This document shows, in pieces, positions 18,202 to 27,752 of a stretch of 64,000 nt of DNA (positions within the stretch are counted from its first letter, which is position 1; the number at the start of each line of letters is the position of its first letter). The translations under genes were made by a program, and so were the position numbers. This stretch comes from Hanstruepera neustonica (lineage in GTDB: Bacteria; Bacteroidota; Bacteroidia; Flavobacteriales; Flavobacteriaceae): positions 62,001-126,000 of the forward strand of contig NZ_POWF01000008.1 in assembly GCF_002895005.1 (NCBI RefSeq). The letters are read 5' to 3'. The notes under the pieces are model-generated. The model saw only the letters and a list, made by a program, of their open reading frames with translations. It searched no databases and was not told the origin of the DNA.

Positions 18202-19152
18202 ATGAATATATCAGTAGTCATACCACTACTTAACGAAAAGGACTCATTACAAGAATTACATGATTGGATTGCAAAGGTTATGCAATCCAATCATTTTTCA
18301 TATGAAATCCTTTTTATTGATGATGGCAGTACTGATGACTCATGGGAAACCATTACCCAACTTTCTAAAAAAAACCCAAACGTTAAGGGTATTCGATTTT
18401 TAGCCAATTTTGGCAAGTCACAGGCACTTCATGCGGGTTTTGAAAAGGCACAAGGTGATGTAGTCATCACTATGGACGCAGACCTTCAGGACAATCCAGA
18501 GGAAATTCCAGAATTATTGGAAATGATTGTCAAAGAGAACTATGATATGGTTTCTGGATGGAAGAAAAAGCGCTACGATTCTGTGTTGACCAAAAACATG
18601 CCCTCTAAACTCTTTAATTGGGCTGCCCGAAAAACCTCTGGAGTTAAACTCAATGATTTCAATTGTGGTTTAAAAGCCTACCGATTAAATGTTGTGAAAA
18701 ACATAGATGTTAATGGCGAAATGCACCGTTATATTCCAGTTTTAGCAAAAAATGCAGGGTTTTCAAAAATTGGCGAAAAGGTTGTTAAGCATCAAGCGCG
18801 TAAATATGGTGAAACCAAGTTTGGAATGGATCGCTTTATTCATGGTTTTCTGGATCTGATTACTATTTGGTTTTTATCCCGCTTCGGAAAAAGACCGATG
18901 CATTTGTTTGGCGCGTTGGGTGTTTTAATGTTTGCCATTGGGTTTATGTTTGCTCTTTATTTGGGTATTGATAAATTATATCTCAATAGAACAGGAAGGC
19001 TGATTACTGAAAGGCCTCAATTTTATTTAGCCTTGGCTACCATGATAATTGGCACCCAGTTTTTTGTTGCTGGATTTCTTGGAGAAATTATGCTCCGTAC
19101 CAAACAGGACAAAAAACGGTATTTGGTCAAGGAATCCATTAATTTGGAATGA
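18202..19152 (+). CDS. family 2 glycosyltransferase, polyprenyl-phosphate type
   Basis: 316 residues. GT-A fold with 'ISVVIPLLNEKDSLQELHDWI', 'ILFIDDGSTDDSW' and 'VITMDADLQDNPEEIPEL' (DAD metal-binding motif), then two C-terminal membrane helices (about 233-255 and 272-300). This matches DPM1/GtrB/ArnC-like enzymes that move a sugar onto polyprenyl phosphate at the inner membrane. The donor and acceptor cannot be told from sequence. A phosphosugar mutase and an ABC exporter follow on the same strand. Confidence 0.88.
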   Translation: MNISVVIPLLNEKDSLQELHDWIAKVMQSNHFSYEILFIDDGSTDDSWETITQLSKKNPNVKGIRFLANFGKSQALHAGFEKAQGDVVITMDADLQDNPEEIPELLEMIVKENYDMVSGWKKKRYDSVLTKNMPSKLFNWAARKTSGVKLNDFNCGLKAYRLNVVKNIDVNGEMHRYIPVLAKNAGFSKIGEKVVKHQARKYGETKFGMDRFIHGFLDLITIWFLSRFGKRPMHLFGALGVLMFAIGFMFALYLGIDKLYLNRTGRLITERPQFYLALATMIIGTQFFVAGFLGEIMLRTKQDKKRYLVKESINLE

Positions 19153-19199
19153 ATTACCAATAAATCCCTCTATTGCCCCTAACATTTTTCTGAATTACG

Positions 19200-19207
19200 T
19201 ATTTTTG
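19200..19207 (+). promoter_or_regulatory. -7 element of phosphosugar mutase gene
   Basis: TATTTTTG, matching TAnnTTTG, 20 bases before the ATG. A TTG at 19173-19175 is 24 bases upstream, slightly longer than the usual spacing. Confidence 0.45.
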
Positions 19208-19226
19208 CGTTCAATTTAAATGCATC

Positions 19227-20954
19227 ATGATATACATTGAACCTGAATTATTAGAACGTGTAAACACGTGGTTAACACCAGCTTTTGATACAGATACACA
19301 AGACTACATAAAAAACTTAATTGCCGATAACCCAAAAGAATTAAAGGAATCATTTTATAAAGATTTAGAGTTTGGTACTGGCGGTATGCGCGGTATTATG
19401 GGTATTGGCACCAACCGAATCAATAAATATACATTAGGGAAAAACACACAGGGATTAAGTAACTATCTTCATAAAGTATTTCCAGATGAAAATATAAAAG
19501 TGGCTATTGCCTATGACTGCCGCCATAATAGTAAATCACTTGCAAAAGTTGTAGCCGATGTATTTTCAGCTAACAATATTGAAGTGTTTTTGTTTGAGGA
19601 TTTAAGAACGACTCCTGAATTATCATTTACTGTCAAGCACTTAGATTGTCATTGTGGAATAGTTCTAACTGCTTCCCACAATCCACCTGAATATAACGGC
19701 TATAAGGTCTATTGGCAAGATGGTGGGCAATTGGTGCCACCACAGGATGCTGCCATTATATCGGAAATTCAATCTTTAGATTATTCAGAAATTAAATTTG
19801 AAGCTAACGAGAAATTAATCCATTTAATTGGTAAAGATGTTGATGACGCCTTTATTAATGCGTCTGTAAAAAATGGCAGTTTCACTTCACAAGAGGCAAA
19901 AGATAATCTAAAAATTGTTTTCACTTCACTCCATGGAACATCCATCACAACCATACCGGAAACCCTAAACCGTGCTGGTTATAAACAGGTTTACATTGTA
20001 GAGGAACAGCGCGAGCCAAATGGTGATTTCCCCACAGCAAAGTCTCCAAACCCAGAAGAACCTGAAGCACTTAAAATGGCTTTAAATTTAGCTAATAAAA
20101 TAAATGCTGATATTGTTATCGGAACCGATCCAGACAGTGATCGATTAGGAGTAGCCGTAAGAAACAACAACAACGAGTTGGTTTTACTAAATGGAAATCA
20201 AACCATGGTTGTCATGACAGACTTCTTACTGCAACAATGGCAGAAAAATGGTAAGTTAGATGGTAATGAATTTATTGGCTCGACTATTGTATCTACACCC
20301 ATGATGCAAGAACTGGCTGATTCCTATAAGGTTGAATGCAAAATAGGCCTAACTGGTTTTAAATGGATTGCCAAAATGATAAAAGATTTTCCAAATCAGG
20401 ATTTTGTTGGTGGCGGAGAGGAAAGTTTTGGTTTTATGGTTGGTGATTTTGTACGTGATAAAGACGCTGTAACCGCTACTCTTTTGGCATGTGAAATTGC
20501 TACTCAAGCTAAAGCAAATGACAGTTCTTTTTATCAGGAATTATTGAAATTATACGTCAAACATGGTTTATATAAAGAGCGCTTAATTTCTATAACCAAA
20601 AAAGGGATTGAAGGCGCAAATGAAATTAAACAGATGATGATTGATGCCAGAAAATCGCCATTTGCTGAAATAAATGGATCAAAAGTCATTAGACTGGAAG
20701 ATTATCAAAGTTCTGTTTCAAAAAATATGGTTACAGGTGAAGAATCCCAAATAATGATCCCTAAATCAAATGTTTTGATTTATTACACCGAAGACGGCAG
20801 TAAAATAGCATTAAGACCTAGTGGTACAGAGCCAAAAATTAAGTTTTACATTAGTACCAATACGGCTTTAAAAAACGTATCGGATTTTACAGATGTAGAA
20901 CAAACATTAGAAACCAAGATAGACGCTATCATTAAAGATATGAAGCTCAACTAA
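19227..20954 (+). CDS. phosphoglucomutase/phosphomannomutase
   Basis: 575-residue alpha-D-phosphohexomutase that interconverts hexose 1- and 6-phosphates. The phosphoserine loop is '[17 protein letters not shown]' with S150. The metal-binding loop is '[13 protein letters not shown]', sugar-binding '[12 protein letters not shown]', and the phosphate-binding tail '[16 protein letters not shown]'. The length fits the PGM/PMM type with the extended N-terminus. It is followed directly (no spacer) by an ABC exporter, so the two are cotranscribed. Confidence 0.94.
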   Translation: MIYIEPELLERVNTWLTPAFDTDTQDYIKNLIADNPKELKESFYKDLEFGTGGMRGIMGIGTNRINKYTLGKNTQGLSNYLHKVFPDENIKVAIAYDCRHNSKSLAKVVADVFSANNIEVFLFEDLRTTPELSFTVKHLDCHCGIVLTASHNPPEYNGYKVYWQDGGQLVPPQDAAIISEIQSLDYSEIKFEANEKLIHLIGKDVDDAFINASVKNGSFTSQEAKDNLKIVFTSLHGTSITTIPETLNRAGYKQVYIVEEQREPNGDFPTAKSPNPEEPEALKMALNLANKINADIVIGTDPDSDRLGVAVRNNNNELVLLNGNQTMVVMTDFLLQQWQKNGKLDGNEFIGSTIVSTPMMQELADSYKVECKIGLTGFKWIAKMIKDFPNQDFVGGGEESFGFMVGDFVRDKDAVTATLLACEIATQAKANDSSFYQELLKLYVKHGLYKERLISITKKGIEGANEIKQMMIDARKSPFAEINGSKVIRLEDYQSSVSKNMVTGEESQIMIPKSNVLIYYTEDGSKIALRPSGTEPKIKFYISTNTALKNVSDFTDVEQTLETKIDAIIKDMKLN

Positions 20955-22784
20955 ATGAAAAAAATAATACATCAATTATTACCTTTTATAAAGAGATTTA
21001 AAGGACACGTTTTTTTAAATATCTTTTTCAATTTACTCTATGCGCTTTTCAGTTCATTGGCATTTGTTTCATTAATACCTATGCTAAATGTTTTGTTTGA
21101 TAAAACAACCATAGTAAAAGAAGCACCTGTTTGGACAGGCATCAGTGGAATTAAAGATTACAGCCAAAATCTCTTGAATTATAAAGTCAGTGGATTTTTG
21201 GAAAATGGCAATGCTCAAATGGCATTGGTCATTGTAATTGCTATTGTAATCTCAACATTTATCCTTAAGAATCTTTTTGGGTATTTTGCCATGCAACACG
21301 TTATGTATCTAAAAAATGGCGTATTAACCGCTTTAAGAAAGGATATGTACGAAAAAATAATTCAGCTTCCGTTAGGCTTTTATTCCAAGAGGCAAAAAGG
21401 TGACGTCATGGCACGAATTTTAGGTGATATCAATGAAATGCAAAATTCATTTTTTATTGTTCTTGAACTCGTTGTAAGAGAGCCTTTAACTATTATATTC
21501 TCCCTAATTCTGATGTTTACTATTAGTTGGGAGTTATCACTCTTTGTTTTATGTTTTATTCCATTGGCAGGATTCATGATTTCGAGAATTGGAAAGAGCT
21601 TAAAGAGTACTTCTTTAAAAGCACAACAAGAATCTGGCAAACTGATTTCAATTGTTGAAGAATCATTAACAGGCTTAAAGATTGTAAAAAGCTATAATGC
21701 TGAATCGATCTTCAGAAACAAATTCACAAGATCAGCTGATAATATTTTAAAGCTCTCCAATAAAATAGGGTTAAAAAACAATCTTGCTGGCCCTGTAAGT
21801 GAAGTATTGGGAATTGCCACCATTGCTGTTTTATTGTGGTATGGTGGAAAGTTAGTTTTAATTGACAAAGTTATTGAAGGCACTACCTTTATTGCTTTTA
21901 TGGGACTTGCTTATGCCATTCTAACGCCTGCAAAAGCTATCAGTAAAGCTTCCTATCGCGTGAAGAACGGTATGGCTGCGGCCGACAGGGTTTTTGAGAT
22001 TCTTCATGAGGAAAACAATCTAAAAGATTCACCAAATGCAAAAGACCTGGACACATTCCATGATAAGATTTCGGTTGAAAACATTTCGTTTAAATATGAA
22101 AATGATTTAGTGTTAAAGAATTTCTCCATTCAAGTTCCAAAAGGTAAAACCATAGCACTGGTTGGACAATCTGGTAGTGGCAAAAGTACCATTGCAAACT
22201 TGGTCACGAGATTTTACGACGTTAACGAAGGTCAGATTAAAATTGATGGCATAAATATTAAAGACATTACCAAAAAGTCGTTGAGAGATTTAATGGGTTT
22301 AGTAACTCAAGATTCTATCTTGTTCAATGACTCAATAAAAAACAATATCCTTTTAGGAAAACCAGATGCTTCTACCGAAGAGATTATTGATGCTCTAAAA
22401 ATAGCCAATGCGTGGGAATTTGTTAAAGAATTACCAGAAGGTATTGAAACCAATGTTGGTGATGCTGGAAATAATTTTTCAGGTGGTCAAAAACAACGTT
22501 TAAGTATCGCTCGAGCTGTACTAAAAAATCCACCTATTATGATTTTGGATGAAGCTACTTCTGCCCTTGACACAGAAAGTGAGAGGCTTGTTCAAGTAGC
22601 ATTGGAAAATATGATGAAAAATAGAACATCTATTGTTATTGCTCACAGGCTATCTACCATTCAAAATGCTGATGAAATTGTTGTTATGCAAAGAGGTGAA
22701 ATTGTAGAACAAGGAACCCATAATGAATTACTTGCTAAAAATGGCACTTACAAAAGGCTTGTTGATATGCAAAGTTTCGATTAA
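20955..22784 (+). CDS. ABC exporter, MsbA-like half transporter
   Basis: 609 residues: a six-helix type IV exporter domain (about 1-330) fused to an ATPase. Walker A is GQSGSGKST, the signature is FSGGQKQRLSIARAV, Walker B IMILDEATSALD, and the H-loop is IVIAHRLST. It resembles MsbA/lipid and multidrug exporters; the cargo is unknown. It starts on the base after the mutase stop and ends in a strong terminator. Neighbours in polyprenyl-sugar metabolism suggest a lipid or glycolipid substrate, but that is inference. Confidence 0.92.
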   Translation: MKKIIHQLLPFIKRFKGHVFLNIFFNLLYALFSSLAFVSLIPMLNVLFDKTTIVKEAPVWTGISGIKDYSQNLLNYKVSGFLENGNAQMALVIVIAIVISTFILKNLFGYFAMQHVMYLKNGVLTALRKDMYEKIIQLPLGFYSKRQKGDVMARILGDINEMQNSFFIVLELVVREPLTIIFSLILMFTISWELSLFVLCFIPLAGFMISRIGKSLKSTSLKAQQESGKLISIVEESLTGLKIVKSYNAESIFRNKFTRSADNILKLSNKIGLKNNLAGPVSEVLGIATIAVLLWYGGKLVLIDKVIEGTTFIAFMGLAYAILTPAKAISKASYRVKNGMAAADRVFEILHEENNLKDSPNAKDLDTFHDKISVENISFKYENDLVLKNFSIQVPKGKTIALVGQSGSGKSTIANLVTRFYDVNEGQIKIDGINIKDITKKSLRDLMGLVTQDSILFNDSIKNNILLGKPDASTEEIIDALKIANAWEFVKELPEGIETNVGDAGNNFSGGQKQRLSIARAVLKNPPIMILDEATSALDTESERLVQVALENMMKNRTSIVIAHRLSTIQNADEIVVMQRGEIVEQGTHNELLAKNGTYKRLVDMQSFD

Positions 22785-22796
22785 AACTTTCAAAAT

Positions 22797-22828
22797 AAAA
22801 AGGGCTGAAAATAATTCAGCCCTTTTTT
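22797..22828 (+). terminator. intrinsic terminator after ABC exporter
   Basis: Stem AAAAAGGGCTGAA / TTCAGCCCTTTTT with a 5-base loop and T tract, 12 bases after the stop. The following 240 bases up to 23071 contain no gene, only an inverted repeat TTGTTAG (22834-22840) / CTAACAA (22853-22859) and a second distant copy of CTAACAAAC (22900-22908). Confidence 0.9.
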
Positions 22829-23071
22829 AGCTATTGTTAGACTTGGGGACGACTAACAAACATAAGTAGGTTTGTTGATGTAAACATAAAACAAAAAAAC
22901 TAACAAACCAAGAAAAAAATGCGTTTTATCGATTTTTTTTGCTTTTAATCGATATATTAATTTTTAAATAACTGTTATACAATCAGTTATAATAACACTC
23001 TAATTTTCTAAAAATTGGCCTTTTTATTCAAAATAGGCATATTAAATTGATAAAAAGGAAAAAATTAAGAC

Positions 23072-23536
23072 TTAAAAAAGTCCGAAGAAATAGGTCCAAT
23101 TGGCACCATCACTCAAAACAATAATGCTTTTCTTATAGTCATTACCTGGTGCATATTCGTACAAGTAAACAGCAGTTGCTCCATTAGTAGTTGATCCTGA
23201 AGAGAATAATAGACCTCCTGAAGTTGAAATTTTAGCAGTAACGGTATCTTGAATATTCCGAATAATATAGACTCTTCCTGGAAACATTGTTGCATCTGGA
23301 AGCCTAAATTCATCATCTGTTGCTTGAGGACTTACAGAAATATAAACGCCATCGTCTATATCCACATAAGTTCCTGTACCACCATTTCCATCACCTGTTA
23401 AATTAACAACCTTAACAGAAAAGTTTCCATTAATATCCAAGGTACTCAAAGGCGTTGTTGTACCAATGCCAACCTGCGAGAAACTAATTAAAAAAATGAG
23501 TGAGAAGGCAAAACTAAATAATACCTTTTTGACCAT
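23072..23536 (-). CDS. secreted protein with VGIGTTTP motif
   Basis: 154 residues with a signal peptide (VLFSFAFSLIFLISFSQ). The mature protein opens with 'VGIGTTTPLSTLDINGN', the collar-like motif seen at the start of many Bacteroidota surface and tail-fibre-like proteins, and the rest is small polar beta-rich sequence. No sorting tail follows. The role is unknown; adhesion or surface structure would be the guess. It is divergent from the sigma-factor gene. Confidence 0.7.
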   Translation of the reverse strand: MVKKVLFSFAFSLIFLISFSQVGIGTTTPLSTLDINGNFSVKVVNLTGDGNGGTGTYVDIDDGVYISVSPQATDDEFRLPDATMFPGRVYIIRNIQDTVTAKISTSGGLLFSSGSTTNGATAVYLYEYAPGNDYKKSIIVLSDGANWTYFFGLF

Positions 23537-23642
23537 AAATCTGTCTCCATGATTTTTACCACGGATAAGTTTAAAAATAGTTGTTACACACGATGAAATG
23601 CAAAAATTATCTTTAAAACGACAATAAATTAGACTAAAAACA

Positions 23643-23658
23643 ACTACAACGTTGTAGT
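23643..23658. promoter_or_regulatory. 16-bp perfect palindrome in divergent intergenic region
   Basis: ACTACAACGTTGTAGT reads the same on both strands. It lies between the divergent secreted-protein gene and the ECF sigma gene, about 107 and 129 bases from their starts. A dimeric regulator site is possible; no regulator can be named. Confidence 0.35.
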
Positions 23659-23786
23659 ATTTTAATGGATTTATCTAACTTGTAATAGGTTAAAATACTT
23701 TTATCACTATTCTTCTCCTTATTTATTTTTTTTGAACTATATTAAACTTTATAGCGTTTTATCAGTCTAAACTTAAAATTGTTTTT

Positions 23787-24335
23787 TTGGAAGAAGCCCA
23801 ACTACTTACGGATCTAAAATCAAAGGACAAACAAGAGTTTGCTTTTAACGAGTTGGTATCGCTCTATAAAGAGCGATTGTATTGGCATATCCGTAATATT
23901 GTTAAATCGCATGACGATGCTGATGATGTTCTCCAAAACACCTTTATCAAGGTCTATAGAAATATTGATTCATTTAAAGGAGACAGCAAACTGTATTCTT
24001 GGATGTATCGCATAGCAACCAATGAAGCCTTGACTTTTATTAAGAAACGTGCAAAGCAATTACAAATAAGCAACGAAGAATTTCAAGATTTAGCAATTGA
24101 AAATTTAAAATCAGACGTTTACTTTGAAGGTGATGCTATTCAAATAAAGTTGCAAAGAGCTATAGCTACATTACCTGAAAAACAGCAATTGGTTTTTAAC
24201 ATGAAATATTTTCAGGATATAAAGTATAAAGACATGTCTGAAATATTAGAAACCAGTGAAGGTGCCTTGAAAGCCTCCTATCACATTGCTATAAAAAAAA
24301 TTGAAAGTTATTTATTAAACCAAACGTCGATTTGA
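23787..24335 (+). CDS. ECF-type RNA polymerase sigma factor
   Basis: 182 residues. Region 2 is 'ELVSLYKERLYWHIRNIVKSHDDADDVLQNTFIKVYRNIDSFKGDSKLYSWMYRIATNEALTF'; region 4 is 'ATLPEKQQLVFNMKYFQDIKYKDMSEILETSEGALKASYHIAIKKIE'. The start is TTG (23787): no ATG exists upstream in frame, and the next Met lies inside region 2. It is followed by a one-helix membrane protein and a periplasmic protein, the usual flavobacterial layout of a sigma factor with its sensor parts. The DNA targets are unknown. Confidence 0.9.
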   Translation: MEEAQLLTDLKSKDKQEFAFNELVSLYKERLYWHIRNIVKSHDDADDVLQNTFIKVYRNIDSFKGDSKLYSWMYRIATNEALTFIKKRAKQLQISNEEFQDLAIENLKSDVYFEGDAIQIKLQRAIATLPEKQQLVFNMKYFQDIKYKDMSEILETSEGALKASYHIAIKKIESYLLNQTSI

Positions 24336-24352
24336 GAGTCTAATGATTACAA

Positions 24353-24853
24353 ATGAAAAACTTAAACAAACATAACATATCAGATACGGGATTTAAAACA
24401 CCTGACGGATATTTCAATTCATTTGAAGAGAAATTACTTTTAGAATTGAAACTCAAGGAGAAGGTCAATACTCCTGGATTTAAAGTACCCGAGAATTACT
24501 TTACCGATTTTAAGGTGTCAACTTCAATTGATAATAAACCTAAATCAGAACCTAAAGTAATTTCGTTATTCAGAAATCAAAAATGGTTAGTAGCTGCAAG
24601 CATCGCTGCTATTTTTATAGTATTGGTTAGTATGCCAACAGGACAAAACAGCTCGTTGGACTTTGCATCATTGGATAGTGACAGTATTGAAAGTTATCTT
24701 TTAACCAATGATTTTGACTCTGCTGAATTGAATAACCTCATCACAAATCCATCAGATTTTGAGACGATTATACTAGAGGAAACCTTGAATGATGTACCTT
24801 TAGAAGACTATTTGTACAATAATATGGAATTGGAAGATTTAAATTTAGAATAA
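24353..24853 (+). CDS. single-pass membrane protein, probable anti-sigma factor
   Basis: 166 residues with one membrane helix near the middle (KWLVAASIAAIFIVLVSM, about 77-95). The cytoplasmic N-terminal part contains two near-repeats, 'GFKTPDGYFNSFEEKLL' and 'GFKVPENYFTDFKVST'. The C-terminal part is acidic and predicted periplasmic. Size, topology and position 17 bases after the sigma gene fit an anti-sigma factor, though no zinc-binding HxxxCxxC motif of the ZAS type is visible. The link is inferred from gene order. Confidence 0.65.
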   Translation: MKNLNKHNISDTGFKTPDGYFNSFEEKLLLELKLKEKVNTPGFKVPENYFTDFKVSTSIDNKPKSEPKVISLFRNQKWLVAASIAAIFIVLVSMPTGQNSSLDFASLDSDSIESYLLTNDFDSAELNNLITNPSDFETIILEETLNDVPLEDYLYNNMELEDLNLE

Positions 24854-24863
24854 ACAACATAAC

Positions 24864-25313
24864 ATGAAACAACTTTTACTCATATTAATTTCTCTGGCGT
24901 TTGGCGTAAATACATTTGCCCAAGATCGTATGGACAGAAACGATAAAATCAAAGCTTTAAAGGTTGCCTACATTACAGACGAGCTTGATCTTACAAAGGC
25001 TGAAGCCGAAAAATTTTGGCCTATATACAATACTTTTGAAGAACAAATGCATGATTTACGTAAACAATCATTTGAAGATAGAAAGCAACTCGATTTTGAC
25101 AATTTAACCGAGGCTCAAGCGCAAGAATTGATTCAAAAGTTTAAACTTTCGAATTCCAAGAAAAACGAATTGTACAATAAATATGTCAGTGATTTGCAAA
25201 AAGTCATTTCATCCAAAAAAATTGTCATGCTAAAAAAAGTGGAAGACGATTTTAAACGTAAAATGTTTGAAGAATTCAAAAAAAGACGTCACGAAAAAAA
25301 AGACAGACCCTAA
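24864..25313 (+). CDS. periplasmic Spy/CpxP-like sensor protein
   Basis: 149 residues: signal peptide MKQLLLILISLAFGVNTFAQ, then a helical, highly charged protein with 'ELDLTKAEAEKFWPIYNTFEEQMHDLRKQ'. This matches the flavobacterial family called 'sensor of ECF-type sigma factor' and resembles Spy/CpxP periplasmic chaperones in its helical hairpin and LTxxxAxxFWPIY phrase. It is the third gene of the sigma-factor operon and probably acts as the periplasmic signal or ligand of the system. Confidence 0.75.
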   Translation: MKQLLLILISLAFGVNTFAQDRMDRNDKIKALKVAYITDELDLTKAEAEKFWPIYNTFEEQMHDLRKQSFEDRKQLDFDNLTEAQAQELIQKFKLSNSKKNELYNKYVSDLQKVISSKKIVMLKKVEDDFKRKMFEEFKKRRHEKKDRP

Positions 25314-25320
25314 ATGTAAG

Positions 25321-25343
25321 AAAGAGCCAGTGGCTCTTTTTTT
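25321..25343 (+). terminator. intrinsic terminator
   Basis: Stem AAAGAGCC / GGCTCTTT with a 3-base loop and T run after the sigma-factor operon. It touches the stop codon of the convergent gene at 25342. Confidence 0.8.
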
Positions 25344-26391
25344 ATTCCCTAAAAGTTAATTTAGCAATCCTACCAGCTCCAGCAGCATAAGCCACACTGT
25401 CGTTTAAAAACCGAATGGTATAAAAGCCCTCATCGCTCAAGTGCTTCCAGGTGTTTCCAGAATCATGACTGTAATCAATGCCTTTAAAACCTATAGCTAC
25501 AAGCTCCTTTCCATTTCCATTAGGAATATATTGCACACAACTTCTATAACCTGGACTTTTATTTTCGGCTACCAATTGCCATGTTTTACCACCATCTTGC
25601 GTTCTCGTTTTATTAGCCGAACTATCCGCTGGTTTGGTATAATCCCCTCCTATAGCAAAGCCATTCAACTCATCATAAAAATCTAGTGAATATATGCCTT
25701 CGGTATCTTTTTCTTTAACTATTGGGGTATCTATAACGTCCCATGTTTTGCCTTTATCATCAGAATAATATATACGCCCTACTGTTGTACCAACCCAAGT
25801 TTTATTGCCAACAATCGCAATATTAGTGTCACTGGCCGCAAAGGCTCCCTCTCCTTCTGCTGCAAGTGGTAATTGGTCACACGGTAACTTGCTCCAAGTA
25901 TTCCCACCATCTCTTGTAATTATGACACTTAAGCAACCATCTATGGCATCCCCAACAGCAATACCTTCATCATCATTCCAAAATTCCATGGAGTCATAGA
26001 AAACTTTAGGATGGTTTTCTTGATAAACTAATTTTGTTGTATCTGAAGTTATTCCGTATAATAATGCTGGATTCCCAATACTTAAAGCAAATGTTGCTCG
26101 AGAAGTTGCAGCAAGTGAACGAAAATTAGGAATGATGCTATCATATTTGACATCGTAATATCCAACGGCTAATTTGGCAGTATCATTCTTTATCGCATAA
26201 ATTATTAATCCATTTGACGAAGCTATCGAATAATTAGGTGGATCATCCAATTCCAAAGCCCTTACATTCAACAAAGAATCCTGTAATAAAACCTCAATGT
26301 CTACTTTAGAAAAATCTTGAGGTTGTTTTTTAGGTTCTTTTTTACAAGATAAAAAGCAAAGAGTAATTAAAAGTGCCAAAAGAATCCGCAT
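25342..26391 (-). CDS. lipoprotein with BNR/YCF48-like beta-propeller
   Basis: 349 residues with lipoprotein signal 'LLALLITLCFLSCKKEPKK'. The mature part is a beta-propeller with Asp-box (BNR) repeats: GGNTWSKLP, KGKTWDVID, GGKTWQLVA and SGNTWKHLS, spaced about 60-80 residues. This is the YCF48/photosystem II stability factor-like family, used as scaffolds or glycan binders; databases often call it 'oxidoreductase' without support. Single gene; the stop codon lies within the upstream operon's terminator. Confidence 0.82.
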   Translation of the reverse strand: MRILLALLITLCFLSCKKEPKKQPQDFSKVDIEVLLQDSLLNVRALELDDPPNYSIASSNGLIIYAIKNDTAKLAVGYYDVKYDSIIPNFRSLAATSRATFALSIGNPALLYGITSDTTKLVYQENHPKVFYDSMEFWNDDEGIAVGDAIDGCLSVIITRDGGNTWSKLPCDQLPLAAEGEGAFAASDTNIAIVGNKTWVGTTVGRIYYSDDKGKTWDVIDTPIVKEKDTEGIYSLDFYDELNGFAIGGDYTKPADSSANKTRTQDGGKTWQLVAENKSPGYRSCVQYIPNGNGKELVAIGFKGIDYSHDSGNTWKHLSDEGFYTIRFLNDSVAYAAGAGRIAKLTFRE

Positions 26392-26511
26392 AATTTCAAA
26401 ATTTCCCTAAAAATAGAAAACTTCTCCATACAAATGACCGTTTGATAACAACTCAAGGAAACAAAACTCAAATAATCATCTAAACGATTCTACAAATCAA
26501 CATATTAAACC

Positions 26512-26519
26512 TATCTTTG
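26512..26519 (+). promoter_or_regulatory. -7 element of RsmB-like gene
   Basis: TATCTTTG, matching TAnnTTTG, 18 bases upstream of ATG 26538. The in-frame TTG at 26517 is inside this box, so the shorter start is preferred. Confidence 0.5.
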
Positions 26520-26537
26520 CACGCTATTCAAAACGAT

Positions 26538-27752
26538 ATGAGATTACATCGAAATTTATGCTTCGCAACGGTTGATGGTTTAATAAAAATCTTCAATGAA
26601 GGCGAGTATGCCGATAAGGTTATTCAACAACTACTCAAGCGTGACAAGCGTTGGGGAAGCCGTGACCGTGCATTTGTTGCCGAAACCACCTATGATATCG
26701 TAAGATGGAAACGTCTCTATGCCAAAATAGCCGAAGTTAAAGAACCGTTTAGCCGTGATGATATTTGGCGCATGTTTGCGGTTTGGGCAACCTTAAAAGG
26801 AATCAAATTACCCGACTGGAAGTATTTTGAAAATACCCCAACACGAAAAATCAAAGGCCGTTTTGATGAGCTGTCTAAAATTAGAAAGTACCGAGAATCC
26901 ATACCGGATTGGATTGACAATTTGGGAGAAAAAGAACTAGGCAAAGACATCTGGACCAAAGAAATACATGCCCTAAATGAACAAGCCGATGTCATTTTAA
27001 GAATCAACACCCTAAAAACAACTAAAGAAAAACTTCAGGCTGAATTATTTGATTTAGATATTGAAACCGAATTTATCAAAAATTATCCAAATGCCTTAAA
27101 ATTAAAAGAACGCGCCAATGTTTTTCAAACGGAAGCTTTCAAAAACGGACTATTTGAAGTACAAGACGCGTCTTCTCAATTGGTTGCTGATTTTCTGGAT
27201 GTGAAACCAGGTATGCGTGTAGTAGATACCTGTGCTGGCGCTGGTGGTAAAGCCTTACATTTAGCAGCTTTAATGGAAAATAAGGGACAAGTGATTGCCA
27301 TGGATATTTACACCAACAAACTCAAGGAACTCAAACGCAGGGCTAAACGTAATGGTGCTCATAATATAGAAACCAGACATATTGATTCTTCAAAAGTTAT
27401 CAAAAAACTCTATGGTAATGCTGATCGGGTTTTAATTGATGCTCCTTGTTCCGGGTTGGGTGTTTTAAGACGTAATCCAGACGCCAAATGGAAATTAGAA
27501 GAATCCTATCTTGAAAAAATAAAAGAAAACCAACAGGATATTTTACAACAATACTCCAAAATTGTAAAAGACGGCGGACAGTTGGTTTATGCTACCTGTT
27601 CCATCTTACCTTCTGAAAATCAAGAACAAGTTGATAAATTTTTAACATCAGAACACGGAAAAGATTTTACCTTTGTCAAAGACATTAAAATATTGGCCCA
27701 TAAATCTGGATACGATGGATTTTATATGGCCTTAATGGAAAGAAAATCATAA
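26538..27752 (+). CDS. RsmB/NOP family rRNA cytosine-C5 methyltransferase
   Basis: 404 residues from ATG 26538. An N-terminal NusB-like or RNA-binding region (about 1-140) precedes the Rossmann methyltransferase: 'VVDTCAGAGGKALHLAALM' binds AdoMet, 'VLIDAPCSGLGVLRRNPDAKW' carries the PC motif, and 'LVYATCSILPSENQEQVDKFL' carries the TC catalytic cysteine. It methylates a cytosine in 16S rRNA or tRNA; the exact position is not evident. Its stop overlaps the ATG of the nuclease gene by one base. Confidence 0.9.
   Translation: MRLHRNLCFATVDGLIKIFNEGEYADKVIQQLLKRDKRWGSRDRAFVAETTYDIVRWKRLYAKIAEVKEPFSRDDIWRMFAVWATLKGIKLPDWKYFENTPTRKIKGRFDELSKIRKYRESIPDWIDNLGEKELGKDIWTKEIHALNEQADVILRINTLKTTKEKLQAELFDLDIETEFIKNYPNALKLKERANVFQTEAFKNGLFEVQDASSQLVADFLDVKPGMRVVDTCAGAGGKALHLAALMENKGQVIAMDIYTNKLKELKRRAKRNGAHNIETRHIDSSKVIKKLYGNADRVLIDAPCSGLGVLRRNPDAKWKLEESYLEKIKENQQDILQQYSKIVKDGGQLVYATCSILPSENQEQVDKFLTSEHGKDFTFVKDIKILAHKSGYDGFYMALMERKS

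Noticed and set aside
22834-22908. CTAACAAAC repeats and a distant inverted repeat after the ABC exporter terminator
   Set aside because: Short, AT-rich and seen elsewhere (near 17620), so not distinguishable from chance or a general motif.
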